Source of the DNA: Ruminococcus sp.
GTDB taxonomy: Bacteria; Bacillota; Clostridia; Oscillospirales; Ruminococcaceae
Reading direction: 5' to 3'
Assembly: GCA_017516465.1 (NCBI GenBank)
Contig: JAFXCR010000051.1
Location: 41,739-105,738, forward strand
DNA: 64,000 nt
This document shows positions 1 through 8,104 of this stretch, piece by piece (the first letter of the stretch is position 1; the number at the start of each line of letters is the position of its first letter). Position numbers and translations under genes: made by a program. Below the pieces are notes generated by a model. It saw only the letters and a program-made list of their open reading frames with translations. It searched no databases and was not told the origin of the DNA.

Positions 1-55
1 GTCTGCCCTCGCCGTTTATGCTGACAAAATGTTCTGCAAGTCTGTATGTTCCCAT
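1..55 (-). CDS. queE: 7-carboxy-7-deazaguanine synthase QueE, N-terminal fragment
   Basis: Only the first 18 codons are in the window; the gene runs off the left edge. The translation starts MGTYRLAEHFVSINGEGR, and the F-x-SINGEG signature is the N-terminal motif of the radical-SAM enzyme QueE, which turns CPH4 into 7-carboxy-7-deazaguanine on the way to queuosine. The ATG lies 3 bp after the queD stop, with a GAGGTG ribosome site inside the end of queD. Its position directly after queD supports the call. The cluster-binding cysteines lie outside the window. Confidence 0.8.
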   Translation of the reverse strand, partial: MGTYRLAEHFVSINGEGR

Positions 56-58
56 ATC

Positions 59-478
59 TCACACCTCGTAAACTGCACAGTTATCGGGAGTTTCATAGAC
101 AGTTACAGATGATATTTCTAAGCCCTGTCCGCTGAGCAGACCGTAAAAATACTTTGCAAAATTCTCAGCTGTCGGTCTGAACGGAACCTCTATAAGCCGG
201 AAATTCTCCTCTGCAAGTGCAGTGAGCGTACTCTCTCTGAGACTTCTGCTTTCGTATATCAGAGCATGATCGAAGCTGTCTGCAAGCTCCTTTACTGCTT
301 TTTTCAGGTCGCCGAAATCTATCAGCATTCCTATTTTTTCGCCGGTCTGCTGTAATTCTTCGCCCTTTATCTCAACCTCTACCGTCCAGCGATGACCATG
401 GATATTCGCACACTTCCCGTTATATCCACTGAGAAAATGAGCACTGTCAAAAGCTGCCTTTACCCTTAATTTATACAT
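59..478 (-). CDS. queD: 6-carboxy-5,6,7,8-tetrahydropterin synthase QueD
   Basis: A 139-residue T-fold protein of normal QueD length. It should convert 7,8-dihydroneopterin triphosphate to 6-carboxytetrahydropterin, the first committed step to the preQ0/preQ1 precursors of queuosine. The zinc histidines are visible in FDSAHFL (about residue 14) and in the NIHGH motif, with the catalytic Cys just before it (KCANIHGH). DFGDLK, FDHALIY and PTAENFA are further family blocks. It is the first gene of a queD-queE operon behind a strong promoter and a candidate preQ1 riboswitch with terminator, which fits feedback control by the pathway product. The ATG follows an AAGAGGTG ribosome site. Confidence 0.95.
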   Translation of the reverse strand: MYKLRVKAAFDSAHFLSGYNGKCANIHGHRWTVEVEIKGEELQQTGEKIGMLIDFGDLKKAVKELADSFDHALIYESRSLRESTLTALAEENFRLIEVPFRPTAENFAKYFYGLLSGQGLEISSVTVYETPDNCAVYEV

Positions 479-491
479 GTATACACCTCTT

Positions 492-524
492 AAAAAAATG
501 CGTGTGTCCGCAGAAACACACGCA
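492..524 (-). terminator. Leader terminator before queD
   Basis: On the minus strand a perfect 9-bp stem (TGCGTGTGT / ACACACGCA, 8-nt loop) is followed by seven T residues, just upstream of the queD ribosome site. A terminator inside a 5' leader is the hallmark of attenuation, here probably controlled by the aptamer-like structure just upstream. Confidence 0.85.
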
Positions 525-531
525 TACTGAA

Positions 532-591
532 ATCACCTTGTGATCTGCCCGTAGTTTTGTTTATCGACAGGATGGTGCAAACGAACTGTCG
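532..591 (-). promoter_or_regulatory. Candidate preQ1 riboswitch aptamer
   Basis: Read on the minus strand, a stem CGACAG / CTGTCG (586-591 with 565-570) encloses a loop beginning TTCGTTTGCACC. An A-rich tail, ATAAACAAAACTACGGG, follows. The loop UUC...CACC and the A-rich tail resemble the preQ1 class I core. The tail ACGGG can pair with loop UUCGU (two G-U pairs) to form the H-type pseudoknot of these aptamers. A small hairpin ATCAC/GTGAT (532-544) comes next, then the terminator. The downstream genes are queD and queE, exactly the expected regulon. Class I or class III cannot be decided by eye. Confidence 0.7.
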
Positions 592-620
592 TATGATATC
601 CGGAATTCCGGAACATTAGC

Positions 621-649
621 ATTATAGCATATTTCAGGCAGCTTGTCAA
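621..649 (-). promoter_or_regulatory. Sigma-A promoter of queDE
   Basis: Consensus TTGACA (644-649) and TATAAT (621-626) are separated by exactly 17 bp. A perfect 14-bp palindrome TCCGGAATTCCGGA (599-612) lies at or just after the expected start of transcription. Confidence 0.9.
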
Positions 650-688
650 TGTTTTTTTCAGAGTAAATGATGTATCTTAATCTGATTA

Positions 689-3214
689 TCAGCTGAATAA
701 TGCTTCAAAGAATTCAGGAGTCTTTTCAGCGTCACTGTTAGAAATGGATATGATACACATAAGATTATCATCAATTTTTTTGACATAATCGTATGTATAC
801 TCTTCTCCGCCATAGCTGTATGTAAATTTAATTATATTTCTGACGTATTCTTCTCCGCCAAGTTTGACATTTTCAGGAGCTTCTAAAGTATATGTACCGC
901 CTGCATCGCTGCCCAGATTTTCATAAATTTCCTTTTGGTAATTATAATAATCTTCCTCGGTATAGTCCGAATCATCAGGAACACCAAGTTTGGTGTTTAA
1001 GAAGAAGATTGAAATAAATTCACCACCGCTCCAGAAAGCGTCATCCATAATTCTTGCTGTTTCAATTACTTTAGTTTTTTCGTCAGGAGCCATAGATACT
1101 GCCAGATCTTCACTTAACTTTATATCACTTGCACTGGCTTCTGAATAATCTCCCGGAACACTCATCTTTATACCAGCATACTCATTGACATATACACCGT
1201 CCTTAAAAAGACCTTTGGTATAATTGGTACCAGCCATAGGATCTATTTCATCATCTGAATCCTTTTCTGTATCAGCATCAGGAACAGCAGCCGGCTCTGT
1301 ACGGGCTGTGAAACCGTCGCCGTATGATAAGCCGTATCCACGCTCAAGGAAGCATTCTTCAGTACCTATCTGAGAAACTGAGCCATACCACGGTGAAGGA
1401 AGCTTTCCCTTGAAATCGGTGCATCCGCAGAGAACATCTGATATTCCCTTACCCTCTGAACCGGGCAGATAGCACATTACTACGCTGTCCCATTTTTCAT
1501 AGTCCTCAGGAAGAATAACCTGTCTGCCAGCCACAACGCACGCAACTGTTGGCTTTCCAAGAGCTTCTGCTTCTTTGATTGCCTTTGCATTTCCCATAAG
1601 TCCGAGTTCTCCGCAAAGTTCCATATCTTCTGTATCGCCGTTCCACTCTGCGTATGACTGTTCTCCGATACAGAGCAGAACAACATCAGCTTTATCTGCT
1701 TCGCCAGAATCGGTTATAACCTCGATTCCGTAATCATCAGCGTATCTCTCAAAAGCTTCCTGAATCGTGGTAACACCTTCAACGTCTTCTGTCGGAGCAG
1801 CGTTCCAGCTCACTGTCCAGCCGCCGCACTGTGCCTGACCGTTATCTGCCGCCGGACCTGTTATATAAACCTTAGTTCCCTCTTTTAACGGCAATGTCTG
1901 ATTTTCATTTTTAAGCAGAACAAGACTTTCTTCAACAAGCTGTTCAGCAACTGCTCTGTATTCCATAGAGCCTGTTTCATTCTGTTCTGTTTTCATATCC
2001 TCAAAGAGAGGATCATCAAATATTCCGGCTTCCTTCTTGACTCTGATAATTCTTGTAACAGCGTCGTTTATGCGTTCTTCGCTTATTTCTCCGCTGCCGA
2101 CAGCATCCATGATTATCTGTCTTGCTTCTTCAAAGTCTTCTGTTTCCATAAGCATATCAATTCCGGCATTGACGCTCTTTATTACCTTTTCCCTATAAGA
2201 AGAACCTGTAATATTTCCAATAGAACCCCAGTCACTTACAATAAAGCCTTCAAATCCCATTTCGTCTTTAAGCTTCATGATGTACTCTTTGTTTTCGTGC
2301 ATCTTTACGCCGTTAAGCGAGGAATGACTTATCATTATCGTCTGAACTCCGGCATCTATCAGTGACTGATACAGTTCAAGCTGTTCAGCTATTTCAGCGT
2401 CGGTAAGCTGAGCGTCACCACGGTCAATGAGCATATCGTCTTCACCGGTACCATATACAACATTTCCGTCACCAAAATAATGCTTTGCACAGGCAACCAG
2501 TCCGCCGTCAATAAGACCTTTTGTGTAGGCTGTACTGAGCTTTGTAATTGTTTCAAGGTCAGAGCCGTAGGATTCATAGGTTCTTCCCCAGCGAGGATCC
2601 TCTGACTGTGCAACACATGGCGAGAAGTTCCACAGCCAATGGCAGAGCTTCGCTTCATCAGCAGTGATAAGTCCTACCTGATACGCAAGTTCCTCGTTGT
2701 TTGCTGCACCCTGCCCGATATTGTGCGGAAAATATACCGCATTAAGACAGTAATTAACGCCATGAACATCATCCTGTCCGTAAACATATGGGATTCCTGT
2801 TTCAGAATCAATAGCTGCCTGCTGAAATTCATCTACAATGTCACGCCACGAAGCGGCATCAACGCACTCTGTCTGCGAAAGAATACTGCCATAATCGTTA
2901 GCCTTCATGTCATCCTTGTTGACATTGTAAACTGCCGGCTGAAGCATCTGATTAACTTTCTGTTCAAGCGACATTCCGGCGACTATCTCCTCCGGCGACA
3001 TTTCAGCGTATTCCTGATATTTATAATTCACTTCTGCTGAAGTACTTTCAGTTGTCGCAGGAACTTCTTCCGTTGTAGTTGCTTCGGTAATATCGGTAGT
3101 CACAACAATTTCGGATGATGAATCAGATTTATCACTTTTATCGGAATCAGATTTACATGATACCAGTGATAAAATCATCGTAAAACTAAGTAGTTGTGCA
3201 AGTAATTTTTTCAT
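689..3214 (-). CDS. GH3 beta-glucosidase / glucan glucohydrolase lipoprotein with C-terminal extension
   Basis: An 841-residue exported glycoside hydrolase. The N terminus is a lipoprotein signal with lipobox LVSC (Cys20), followed by a Ser/Asp/Thr-rich tether to about residue 65. The GH3 catalytic barrel spans roughly 70-410: GQDDVHG and AKHYFGDG are substrate-site blocks, and GFIVSDW carries the nucleophile Asp328. The second GH3 domain (about 440-640) contains the QCGGWTVSW block typical of broad-specificity beta-glucan glucohydrolases. Residues about 690-841 form an extra domain I do not recognise. The protein probably trims beta-glucan or cello-oligosaccharides at the cell surface. It is monocistronic with its own promoter. 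Exact substrate is inference. Confidence 0.9.
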   Translation of the reverse strand: MKKLLAQLLSFTMILSLVSCKSDSDKSDKSDSSSEIVVTTDITEATTTEEVPATTESTSAEVNYKYQEYAEMSPEEIVAGMSLEQKVNQMLQPAVYNVNKDDMKANDYGSILSQTECVDAASWRDIVDEFQQAAIDSETGIPYVYGQDDVHGVNYCLNAVYFPHNIGQGAANNEELAYQVGLITADEAKLCHWLWNFSPCVAQSEDPRWGRTYESYGSDLETITKLSTAYTKGLIDGGLVACAKHYFGDGNVVYGTGEDDMLIDRGDAQLTDAEIAEQLELYQSLIDAGVQTIMISHSSLNGVKMHENKEYIMKLKDEMGFEGFIVSDWGSIGNITGSSYREKVIKSVNAGIDMLMETEDFEEARQIIMDAVGSGEISEERINDAVTRIIRVKKEAGIFDDPLFEDMKTEQNETGSMEYRAVAEQLVEESLVLLKNENQTLPLKEGTKVYITGPAADNGQAQCGGWTVSWNAAPTEDVEGVTTIQEAFERYADDYGIEVITDSGEADKADVVLLCIGEQSYAEWNGDTEDMELCGELGLMGNAKAIKEAEALGKPTVACVVAGRQVILPEDYEKWDSVVMCYLPGSEGKGISDVLCGCTDFKGKLPSPWYGSVSQIGTEECFLERGYGLSYGDGFTARTEPAAVPDADTEKDSDDEIDPMAGTNYTKGLFKDGVYVNEYAGIKMSVPGDYSEASASDIKLSEDLAVSMAPDEKTKVIETARIMDDAFWSGGEFISIFFLNTKLGVPDDSDYTEEDYYNYQKEIYENLGSDAGGTYTLEAPENVKLGGEEYVRNIIKFTYSYGGEEYTYDYVKKIDDNLMCIISISNSDAEKTPEFFEALFS

Positions 3215-3268
3215 AATAACATCTCCATTTCAGAATAAAAACTTATCCTCTTTGCTTGCATCACATTT

Positions 3269-3297
3269 ATATTAACACAGAATAACCATATTGTCAA
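3269..3297 (-). promoter_or_regulatory. Promoter of the GH3 gene
   Basis: TTGACA (3292-3297) and TAATAT (3269-3274) with a 17-bp spacer, about 55 bp before the start codon. Confidence 0.8.
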
Positions 3298-3341
3298 TAA
3301 AATACAGTTAGATATTTTATCAGACTTTTTCAAAATCACTC

Positions 3342-3370
3342 TTTACCTTTTTCTGAAAATGTGATACAAT
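3342..3370 (+). promoter_or_regulatory. Promoter of the metallophosphoesterase gene
   Basis: TTTACC (3342-3347), 17-bp spacer, TACAAT (3365-3370). It lies outside the inverted-repeat-bracketed segment that starts at 3388, so the gene would be read from a flanking promoter. Confidence 0.6.
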
Positions 3371-3387
3371 ATATCAAGAAATAAATA

Positions 3388-3400
3388 TAAGGCAATACCG
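3388..3400 (+). repeat. 13-bp inverted-repeat arm, left of the phosphoesterase gene
   Basis: TAAGGCAATACCG here is the exact inverted complement of CGGTATTGCCTTA at 4205-4217. It is also nearly identical to the left end of the MITE-like element at 4130-4218. It directly abuts the GGAGGG ribosome site of the downstream gene. Confidence 0.75.
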
Positions 3401-3412
3401 GAGGGAACAAAA

Positions 3413-4078
3413 ATGATATATGTAACAGGCGATACTCACGGCGATTACAGCCGCTTTAAAGATCCTGCCATTAAAAAGCTCAGACGCGGCGATACTCTTA
3501 TTATCTGCGGAGATTTCGGCTTTTTCTGGGATGACTCACGAAAAGAAAAATCAATTATCAGAAAGCTCACTAAAAAAGGCTTTACCATAGCATTTCTGGA
3601 CGGCTGCCATGAAAATTTTGATATTCTTGAAAAATATCCCGTATCAGAATGGAACGGTGGCAAAGCACGAGTTATAGCTGACAATCTTATCCACCTCATG
3701 CGTGGACAGATATATACTATCGAGGATAAGAAAATCTTCACCTTCGGCGGAGGTCACAGTCAGGATTTCGACTTCCGTAGAAACAGCAAAAACTGGTGGA
3801 AGCGTGAAAAACCGTCTCATGACGAAATTATTGAAGCTATCGACAATCTGAAGCTAAATGAAAATTCCATGGACTACGTCATTACCCATGAACCACCTGT
3901 GTCTCTCAAGGACTGCCTTAACGTGGATGTCCTTCAGCGTCTTGAGGTTCATGCTCTTTTTGAAGATATCATAAAGACCTGCACCTATCAGAAGTGGTTC
4001 TTTGGAAAATGCCATATTGATAAGCATATTCCGATAAAATTCTTTGCTGTATTCAATAATGTTATTCCTCTGAAATAA
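3413..4078 (+). CDS. Calcineurin-like metallophosphoesterase
   Basis: A 221-residue soluble phosphoesterase with the metal-site blocks in order: GDTHGD (Asp7, His9), ICGDFG (Asp34), a GNHE-type motif altered to GCHEN (Cys65-His66-Glu67), GGGHSQD, and THEPP. It belongs to the two-metal phosphoesterase fold; the substrate (phosphoprotein, nucleotide or other) cannot be told from sequence. The Asn-to-Cys change in the GNHE motif touches a usual metal ligand and may alter metal choice. The gene stands alone on the plus strand with its own promoter and terminator, and it is bracketed by perfect 13-bp inverted repeats. Confidence 0.85.
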   Translation: MIYVTGDTHGDYSRFKDPAIKKLRRGDTLIICGDFGFFWDDSRKEKSIIRKLTKKGFTIAFLDGCHENFDILEKYPVSEWNGGKARVIADNLIHLMRGQIYTIEDKKIFTFGGGHSQDFDFRRNSKNWWKREKPSHDEIIEAIDNLKLNENSMDYVITHEPPVSLKDCLNVDVLQRLEVHALFEDIIKTCTYQKWFFGKCHIDKHIPIKFFAVFNNVIPLK

Positions 4079-4093
4079 AAATTCAGCAGATAT

Positions 4094-4132
4094 AAGCTCC
4101 TGACATATCAGTGTTTGTCAGGAGCTTTTTTA
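4094..4132 (+). terminator. Terminator of the metallophosphoesterase gene
   Basis: AAGCTCCTGACA and TGTCAGGAGCTT form a perfect 12-bp stem with a 10-nt loop, followed by a T tract that merges into the repeat element. Confidence 0.9.
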
Positions 4133-4218
4133 AGGCAACACCGCACAAAGCACGCCTGATGGCTTTGTGCGAAATCTGGTTGCATCTTTCGCACAAGCTT
4201 CGTACGGTATTGCCTTAA
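4130..4218. mobile_element. MITE-like 89-bp inverted-repeat element
   Basis: The ends TTAAGGCAACACCG and CGGTATTGCCTTAA are inverted repeats with one mismatch, starting at TTAA/TA as in elements that duplicate TA. Inside are two hairpins: GCACAAAGC/GCTTTGTGC (9-bp perfect arms) and GCGAAA/TTTCGC. It has no coding capacity. The structure fits a non-autonomous miniature element or a REP-type dispersed repeat. Copy number in the genome is unknown; a second end sits at 3388-3400. Confidence 0.75.
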
Positions 4219-4221
4219 GAT

Positions 4222-4256
4222 AAAAAAGTGTCCGTAAGTCAAAGACTCCGGACACA
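4222..4256 (-). terminator. Terminator of the MATE gene
   Basis: On the minus strand GTGTCCG pairs with CGGACAC and is followed by six T residues, about 50 bp after the MATE stop codon. Confidence 0.85.
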
Positions 4257-4306
4257 TTTGATTTGTACAAAGCCATCTATTGTGCTTTGCAGGTATTTTT
4301 TTACTT

Positions 4307-5710
4307 TTATTCAGTTCCGGAGCCGGAAACAATCTTCGTGTCTGATTCAAGCTTTTTCATAGCCTTGAACTCATACGACGCCAGAATTATTGCAACAATT
4401 GCTGACAGAACATCAGCGATAGGACCGGTATACAAAATTCCGTTTATACCGAATATCGTAGGAAGAATAAGGAGAATCGGTACAAAGAAGATAATCTGTC
4501 TCGTCAGCGACATAAAAACTCCCTTGATTGGTTTTCCGATAGAAGTAAAGAAGGTAGAAGTAATCGGCTGGAGACAGTTGATCCATGTGAAGAAAAGGAA
4601 GATACGGAAGAATTTGACGCCGAATTCAAAATAAGAATCACTACCTTTTCCGAAGAGCATAAGAATCTCTTTCGGAAAAATCTGGAACAGAATGAAAGAT
4701 ATTATGGATATTCCGCCGCCTGCTATAACAGCAAGACGGAAGGCTTCTCTGACGCGGCTGAAATTTCTTGCACCGTAGTTGAAGCTTTGTATAGGCTGAG
4801 CTCCCTGAGCAAGACCGATTACGATAGCAAATACTATCATATTTACCTTCATGATAATACCTGCAACGGCAATAGGATCATCAGCCCCGTAGGAAGACTG
4901 GCTGCCGTAATGCTTGAGTGAATTGTTGAGAACAACCTGAACAATTCCGATTGCTATCTGATTGAAGCATGAAGCCATTCCGATAGAGGAAACCCTTTTT
5001 ACATGACATCTTTGCGGAATGAAGTGTTTTTTCTCAAGCTTTATGGTTTTGAATCTGAAAGCGTAGACGATAACAATCACAGCAGAGACAAACTGACCGA
5101 TGACAGTTGCAGCAGCTGCACCAGCCATTCCCCAGTTGAATACAAGGACAAAAACAGCGTCAAGAACGATGTTTACCACTGCACCAACGATATTGAGCAG
5201 CATAGTTATCTGCGGACTTCCGTCAGCACGGATGAGATGTCCGCCGCCTGTTGAAATCAGAAGAAACGGGAATCCGATAGCTGTTACACGGACGTAATCC
5301 TGAGCGTATGGAAGAACCTTATCCGTTGATCCGAAAAGCCGGAGCATAGGCGTAAGAAATATAAGTGTAACTGCCATAAGCAGAATACCGGAGATTGTAA
5401 GCATAGTCAGTGAGTTTCCTGCGTAATGTGCAGCTCGCTTTTTGTCGCCCATTCCGGTTGAAAGATTGAAGCATGATGCTCCTCCGATTCCGAAAAGCAG
5501 AGCAAGTGACATACATAATGTTGTTAGCGGAAACGCAATATTTGTAGCAGCATTTCCGAGAGGACCGATTTTTTGTCCGATAAACAGCTGATCAATCATA
5601 TTGTAGAGTGCACCTACAAGCATACCGATAATACTTGGTATGCCAAATTTTATCATAAGCCTGCTAACAGGAGCCGCTGCCAGTGGATTTACTTCTTTTG
5701 TTTTTTCCAT
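4307..5710 (-). CDS. MATE family multidrug/organic cation exporter
   Basis: A 467-residue membrane protein with about 12 hydrophobic segments in two related halves, the normal MATE size. The start resembles the MepA branch: a proline-bearing first helix (FGIPSIIGMLV) followed by YNMIDQLFIG. MATE proteins export cationic drugs or metabolites in exchange for Na+ or H+. Second-half blocks such as GLAQGAQPIQSFNYGA (about residue 300) are well kept, so the gene looks intact. It is monocistronic, with its own promoter and terminator. Substrate unknown. Confidence 0.92.
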   Translation of the reverse strand: MEKTKEVNPLAAAPVSRLMIKFGIPSIIGMLVGALYNMIDQLFIGQKIGPLGNAATNIAFPLTTLCMSLALLFGIGGASCFNLSTGMGDKKRAAHYAGNSLTMLTISGILLMAVTLIFLTPMLRLFGSTDKVLPYAQDYVRVTAIGFPFLLISTGGGHLIRADGSPQITMLLNIVGAVVNIVLDAVFVLVFNWGMAGAAAATVIGQFVSAVIVIVYAFRFKTIKLEKKHFIPQRCHVKRVSSIGMASCFNQIAIGIVQVVLNNSLKHYGSQSSYGADDPIAVAGIIMKVNMIVFAIVIGLAQGAQPIQSFNYGARNFSRVREAFRLAVIAGGGISIISFILFQIFPKEILMLFGKGSDSYFEFGVKFFRIFLFFTWINCLQPITSTFFTSIGKPIKGVFMSLTRQIIFFVPILLILPTIFGINGILYTGPIADVLSAIVAIILASYEFKAMKKLESDTKIVSGSGTE

Positions 5711-5740
5711 TATAAACCTTCTTTACACATTAATATACTT

Positions 5741-5770
5741 ATTATAGCACTTAGAAATTTAATTTGTCAA
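5741..5770 (-). promoter_or_regulatory. Promoter of the MATE gene
   Basis: TTGACA (5765-5770), 18-bp spacer, TATAAT (5741-5746). Confidence 0.8.
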
Positions 5771-5808
5771 ATGAAAGTGTTTTTTTCTAATAAATACAAA
5801 AAATGATC

Positions 5809-5837
5809 TTGAAAAAGTTTGCGGAATATAGTATAAT
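5809..5837 (+). promoter_or_regulatory. Promoter of the rnf operon
   Basis: TTGAAA (5809-5814), 17-bp spacer, TATAAT (5832-5837). Transcription would begin near 5844, so the ATG at 5846 is too close to be translated. This supports the rnfC start at 5876. Confidence 0.85.
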
Positions 5838-5875
5838 TATATAATATGACACGCTTTATTATAAAGGAGAATGTT

Positions 5876-7153
5876 ATGAGTAAATTGAACGGATTAAAGC
5901 TTTATCATCGTAAAAATACGAATAACAGCATTACAGAAGAATTCATACTTCCTGCTAAGGTGAAAATCCCGATGTCCATGACAATGGGAACACCGTGTCA
6001 GCCACTTGTAAAGGTTGGAGACACTGTAAAAGTCGGGCAGAAAATCGGTGATTCTGAAGCTCCGTTCAGTGTACCTGTTCATTCCTCTGTTTCCGGAACG
6101 GTTACTGCTCTGAGTGATTACATAACTGCTTCGGGAACAGTATGCAAGGCAGTTGAAATTGAAACAGACGGAAAGCAGACTGTTTCTGAGGATGTTAAGC
6201 CTCCTGTTGTTACTGACAGGGAAAGCTTTGTAAAAGCAGTCAGGGAGAGTGGAGCCTGCGGTCTTGGCGGTGCCGGATTCCCCACACATATCAAACTGAA
6301 TCCTAAAACACCAGTTGAAATTCTTGTTGTAAATGCTGCGGAATGCGAGCCGTACATTACAGCAGACTACCGTGAAATGATCGAAAATGCGGAGGATATT
6401 ATCGGTGGAATAAAGCTTGTACAGTCTCAGCTCGGAATAAAAAATATCAAGCTTGCAATTGAGGCAAATAAGCCGGAAGCCATAAAGAACTTTAAAAAAA
6501 TTGCTGAAAACGATGATTCCATTGATATCGTAACTTTACCGTCAAGTTATCCGCAGGGTGCAGAAAAAGTTATAATCTACAATTCTACCGGAAGAATTGT
6601 CAGGGAAGGACAGATTCCTTCCGATATAGGTGTAATTGTCATGAACGTATCTACGGTTTCGTTCTTGTATCGCTATATGCAGGATGGAATGCCTCTCATA
6701 AAAAGAAGAATGACCATAGATGGAAATGCTGTTGCATATCCGAAAAATATCAGAGCTGTTATCGGAACTTCATTCCGTGAGATACTTGAATATTGCGGTA
6801 CAGATATGGACTCTGTAAAGAAAATAATAGCCGGAGGTCCCATGATGGGTATGAGTATCCCTGATGCAGATATGCCAGTAATAAAGACATCAAATGCTCT
6901 GCTTGCCTTTGACCGATACGATCAGAAGAAAACAAGTGCCTGTATCCGCTGTGGACGCTGTATAAAAGTCTGTCCCATCGGACTTATGCCTGCTGAAATT
7001 GAAAAATCATTCAAGATAAAAAATATTGATGAGCTGAAGGAATTGAAGGTAATGTTGTGCATGAACTGCGGAAGCTGTACCTATATATGTCCTGCAAACC
7101 GTAAGCTTGCAGAGACTAATCAGCTTGCAAAAACGCTCATTCCAAGAAATTAA
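5876..7153 (+). CDS. rnfC: Rnf complex subunit RnfC (NADH-binding)
   Basis: A 425-residue peripheral subunit that passes electrons between NAD+/NADH and the membrane Rnf complex, which couples ferredoxin:NAD+ oxidoreduction to ion pumping. An N-terminal barrel-sandwich domain (about 25-100) precedes the flavin/NADH-binding part with GACGLGGAGFPTHIK and VVNAAECEPY. Two [4Fe-4S] motifs lie near the C terminus: CIRCGRCIKVCP and CMNCGSCTYICP. The ATG at 5876 is chosen because AAGGAGA precedes it; the in-frame ATG at 5846 lies on the transcription start and lacks a ribosome site. First of six genes in the order C-D-G-E-A-B. Confidence 0.95.
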   Translation: MSKLNGLKLYHRKNTNNSITEEFILPAKVKIPMSMTMGTPCQPLVKVGDTVKVGQKIGDSEAPFSVPVHSSVSGTVTALSDYITASGTVCKAVEIETDGKQTVSEDVKPPVVTDRESFVKAVRESGACGLGGAGFPTHIKLNPKTPVEILVVNAAECEPYITADYREMIENAEDIIGGIKLVQSQLGIKNIKLAIEANKPEAIKNFKKIAENDDSIDIVTLPSSYPQGAEKVIIYNSTGRIVREGQIPSDIGVIVMNVSTVSFLYRYMQDGMPLIKRRMTIDGNAVAYPKNIRAVIGTSFREILEYCGTDMDSVKKIIAGGPMMGMSIPDADMPVIKTSNALLAFDRYDQKKTSACIRCGRCIKVCPIGLMPAEIEKSFKIKNIDELKELKVMLCMNCGSCTYICPANRKLAETNQLAKTLIPRN

Positions 7154-7165
7154 GGAGGATACACA

Positions 7166-8104
7166 ATGAAAAAGCTTATTGTTTCGCCGTCACCGCACGA
7201 CGAAAATTATATGAAAACCTCCGGTATTATGCTCAATGTAATTATAGCACTTATTCCGGCATTGTGTATCGGTTGTTATATTTTTGGCTGGAGGGTAATT
7301 ACTCTGACCGCTGTATGTATTTCAAGCTGCATGATATTCGAGTACCTCAGCAGACGCCTGATGAAACGAAGCAATACTATCACTGATTTGTCGGCGGTTG
7401 TTACCGGAGTGCTGCTTGCAATGAATCTTCCCGTCACTCTGCCGTACTGGATGGCTGTCATAGGATGTTTTGTTGCAATTGTTATAGTAAAACAGCTTTT
7501 CGGTGGTCTGGGACAGAATTTCGCCAATCCTGCGATAACAGCAAGAATTGTGCTTATGGTATCATTTCCGTCAGCAATGACTCACTGGATCAAGCCTGTC
7601 TCCTATGAATATGATGCTGTTTCCTCTGCAACTCCGCTTGCAATGGGAAAGGATGCAGAGCTTCCGTCATATATTGATCTTCTTCTCGGAAACGTTGGCG
7701 GATGTCTCGGTGAGACCTGCACTCTTGCACTTCTTGCAGGCGGACTTTATCTTGCTGCGAGAAAAATAATATCACTTGCCTCACCTGTTGCATTTATCGG
7801 AAGCCTTGCTGTGCTTATGGCAATTGCAGGAGAAGATCCACTTTATCATATTCTTGCCGGCGGTGTGTTCCTCGGAGCTTTTTTCATGGCAACTGATTAC
7901 GCAACAACACCGATCACCTTCAAAGGAAAAATAATATTTGGTCTTGGATGCGGAACTATTACTTTTGTAATCCGTCATTTTGGCTCGTATCCCGAAGGTG
8001 TATCCTTCGCCATTCTTCTCATGAATATACTCACTCCGTATATTGATCAGATGACACGCACAAAAGTTTTCGGAGCAAAGGGGGCTGAAAAGAGTGAAGG
8101 GTAA
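7166..8104 (+). CDS. rnfD: Rnf complex subunit RnfD (FMN-bearing membrane protein)
   Basis: A 312-residue integral membrane subunit with about 8-9 hydrophobic segments. SSATPLAMG carries Thr156, the expected site of covalent FMN attachment in the RnfD/NqrB family. VKQLFGGLGQNFANPA and ATDYATTPITFKG are further family blocks. It follows rnfC by 12 bp behind AAGGAGG and overlaps rnfG by 11 bp, so the two are probably translationally coupled. Confidence 0.95.
   Translation: MKKLIVSPSPHDENYMKTSGIMLNVIIALIPALCIGCYIFGWRVITLTAVCISSCMIFEYLSRRLMKRSNTITDLSAVVTGVLLAMNLPVTLPYWMAVIGCFVAIVIVKQLFGGLGQNFANPAITARIVLMVSFPSAMTHWIKPVSYEYDAVSSATPLAMGKDAELPSYIDLLLGNVGGCLGETCTLALLAGGLYLAARKIISLASPVAFIGSLAVLMAIAGEDPLYHILAGGVFLGAFFMATDYATTPITFKGKIIFGLGCGTITFVIRHFGSYPEGVSFAILLMNILTPYIDQMTRTKVFGAKGAEKSEG

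Noticed and set aside
2639-3040. Plus-strand reading frame opposite the GH3 gene
   Set aside because: Antisense shadow of a conserved coding region; no ribosome site or family features.
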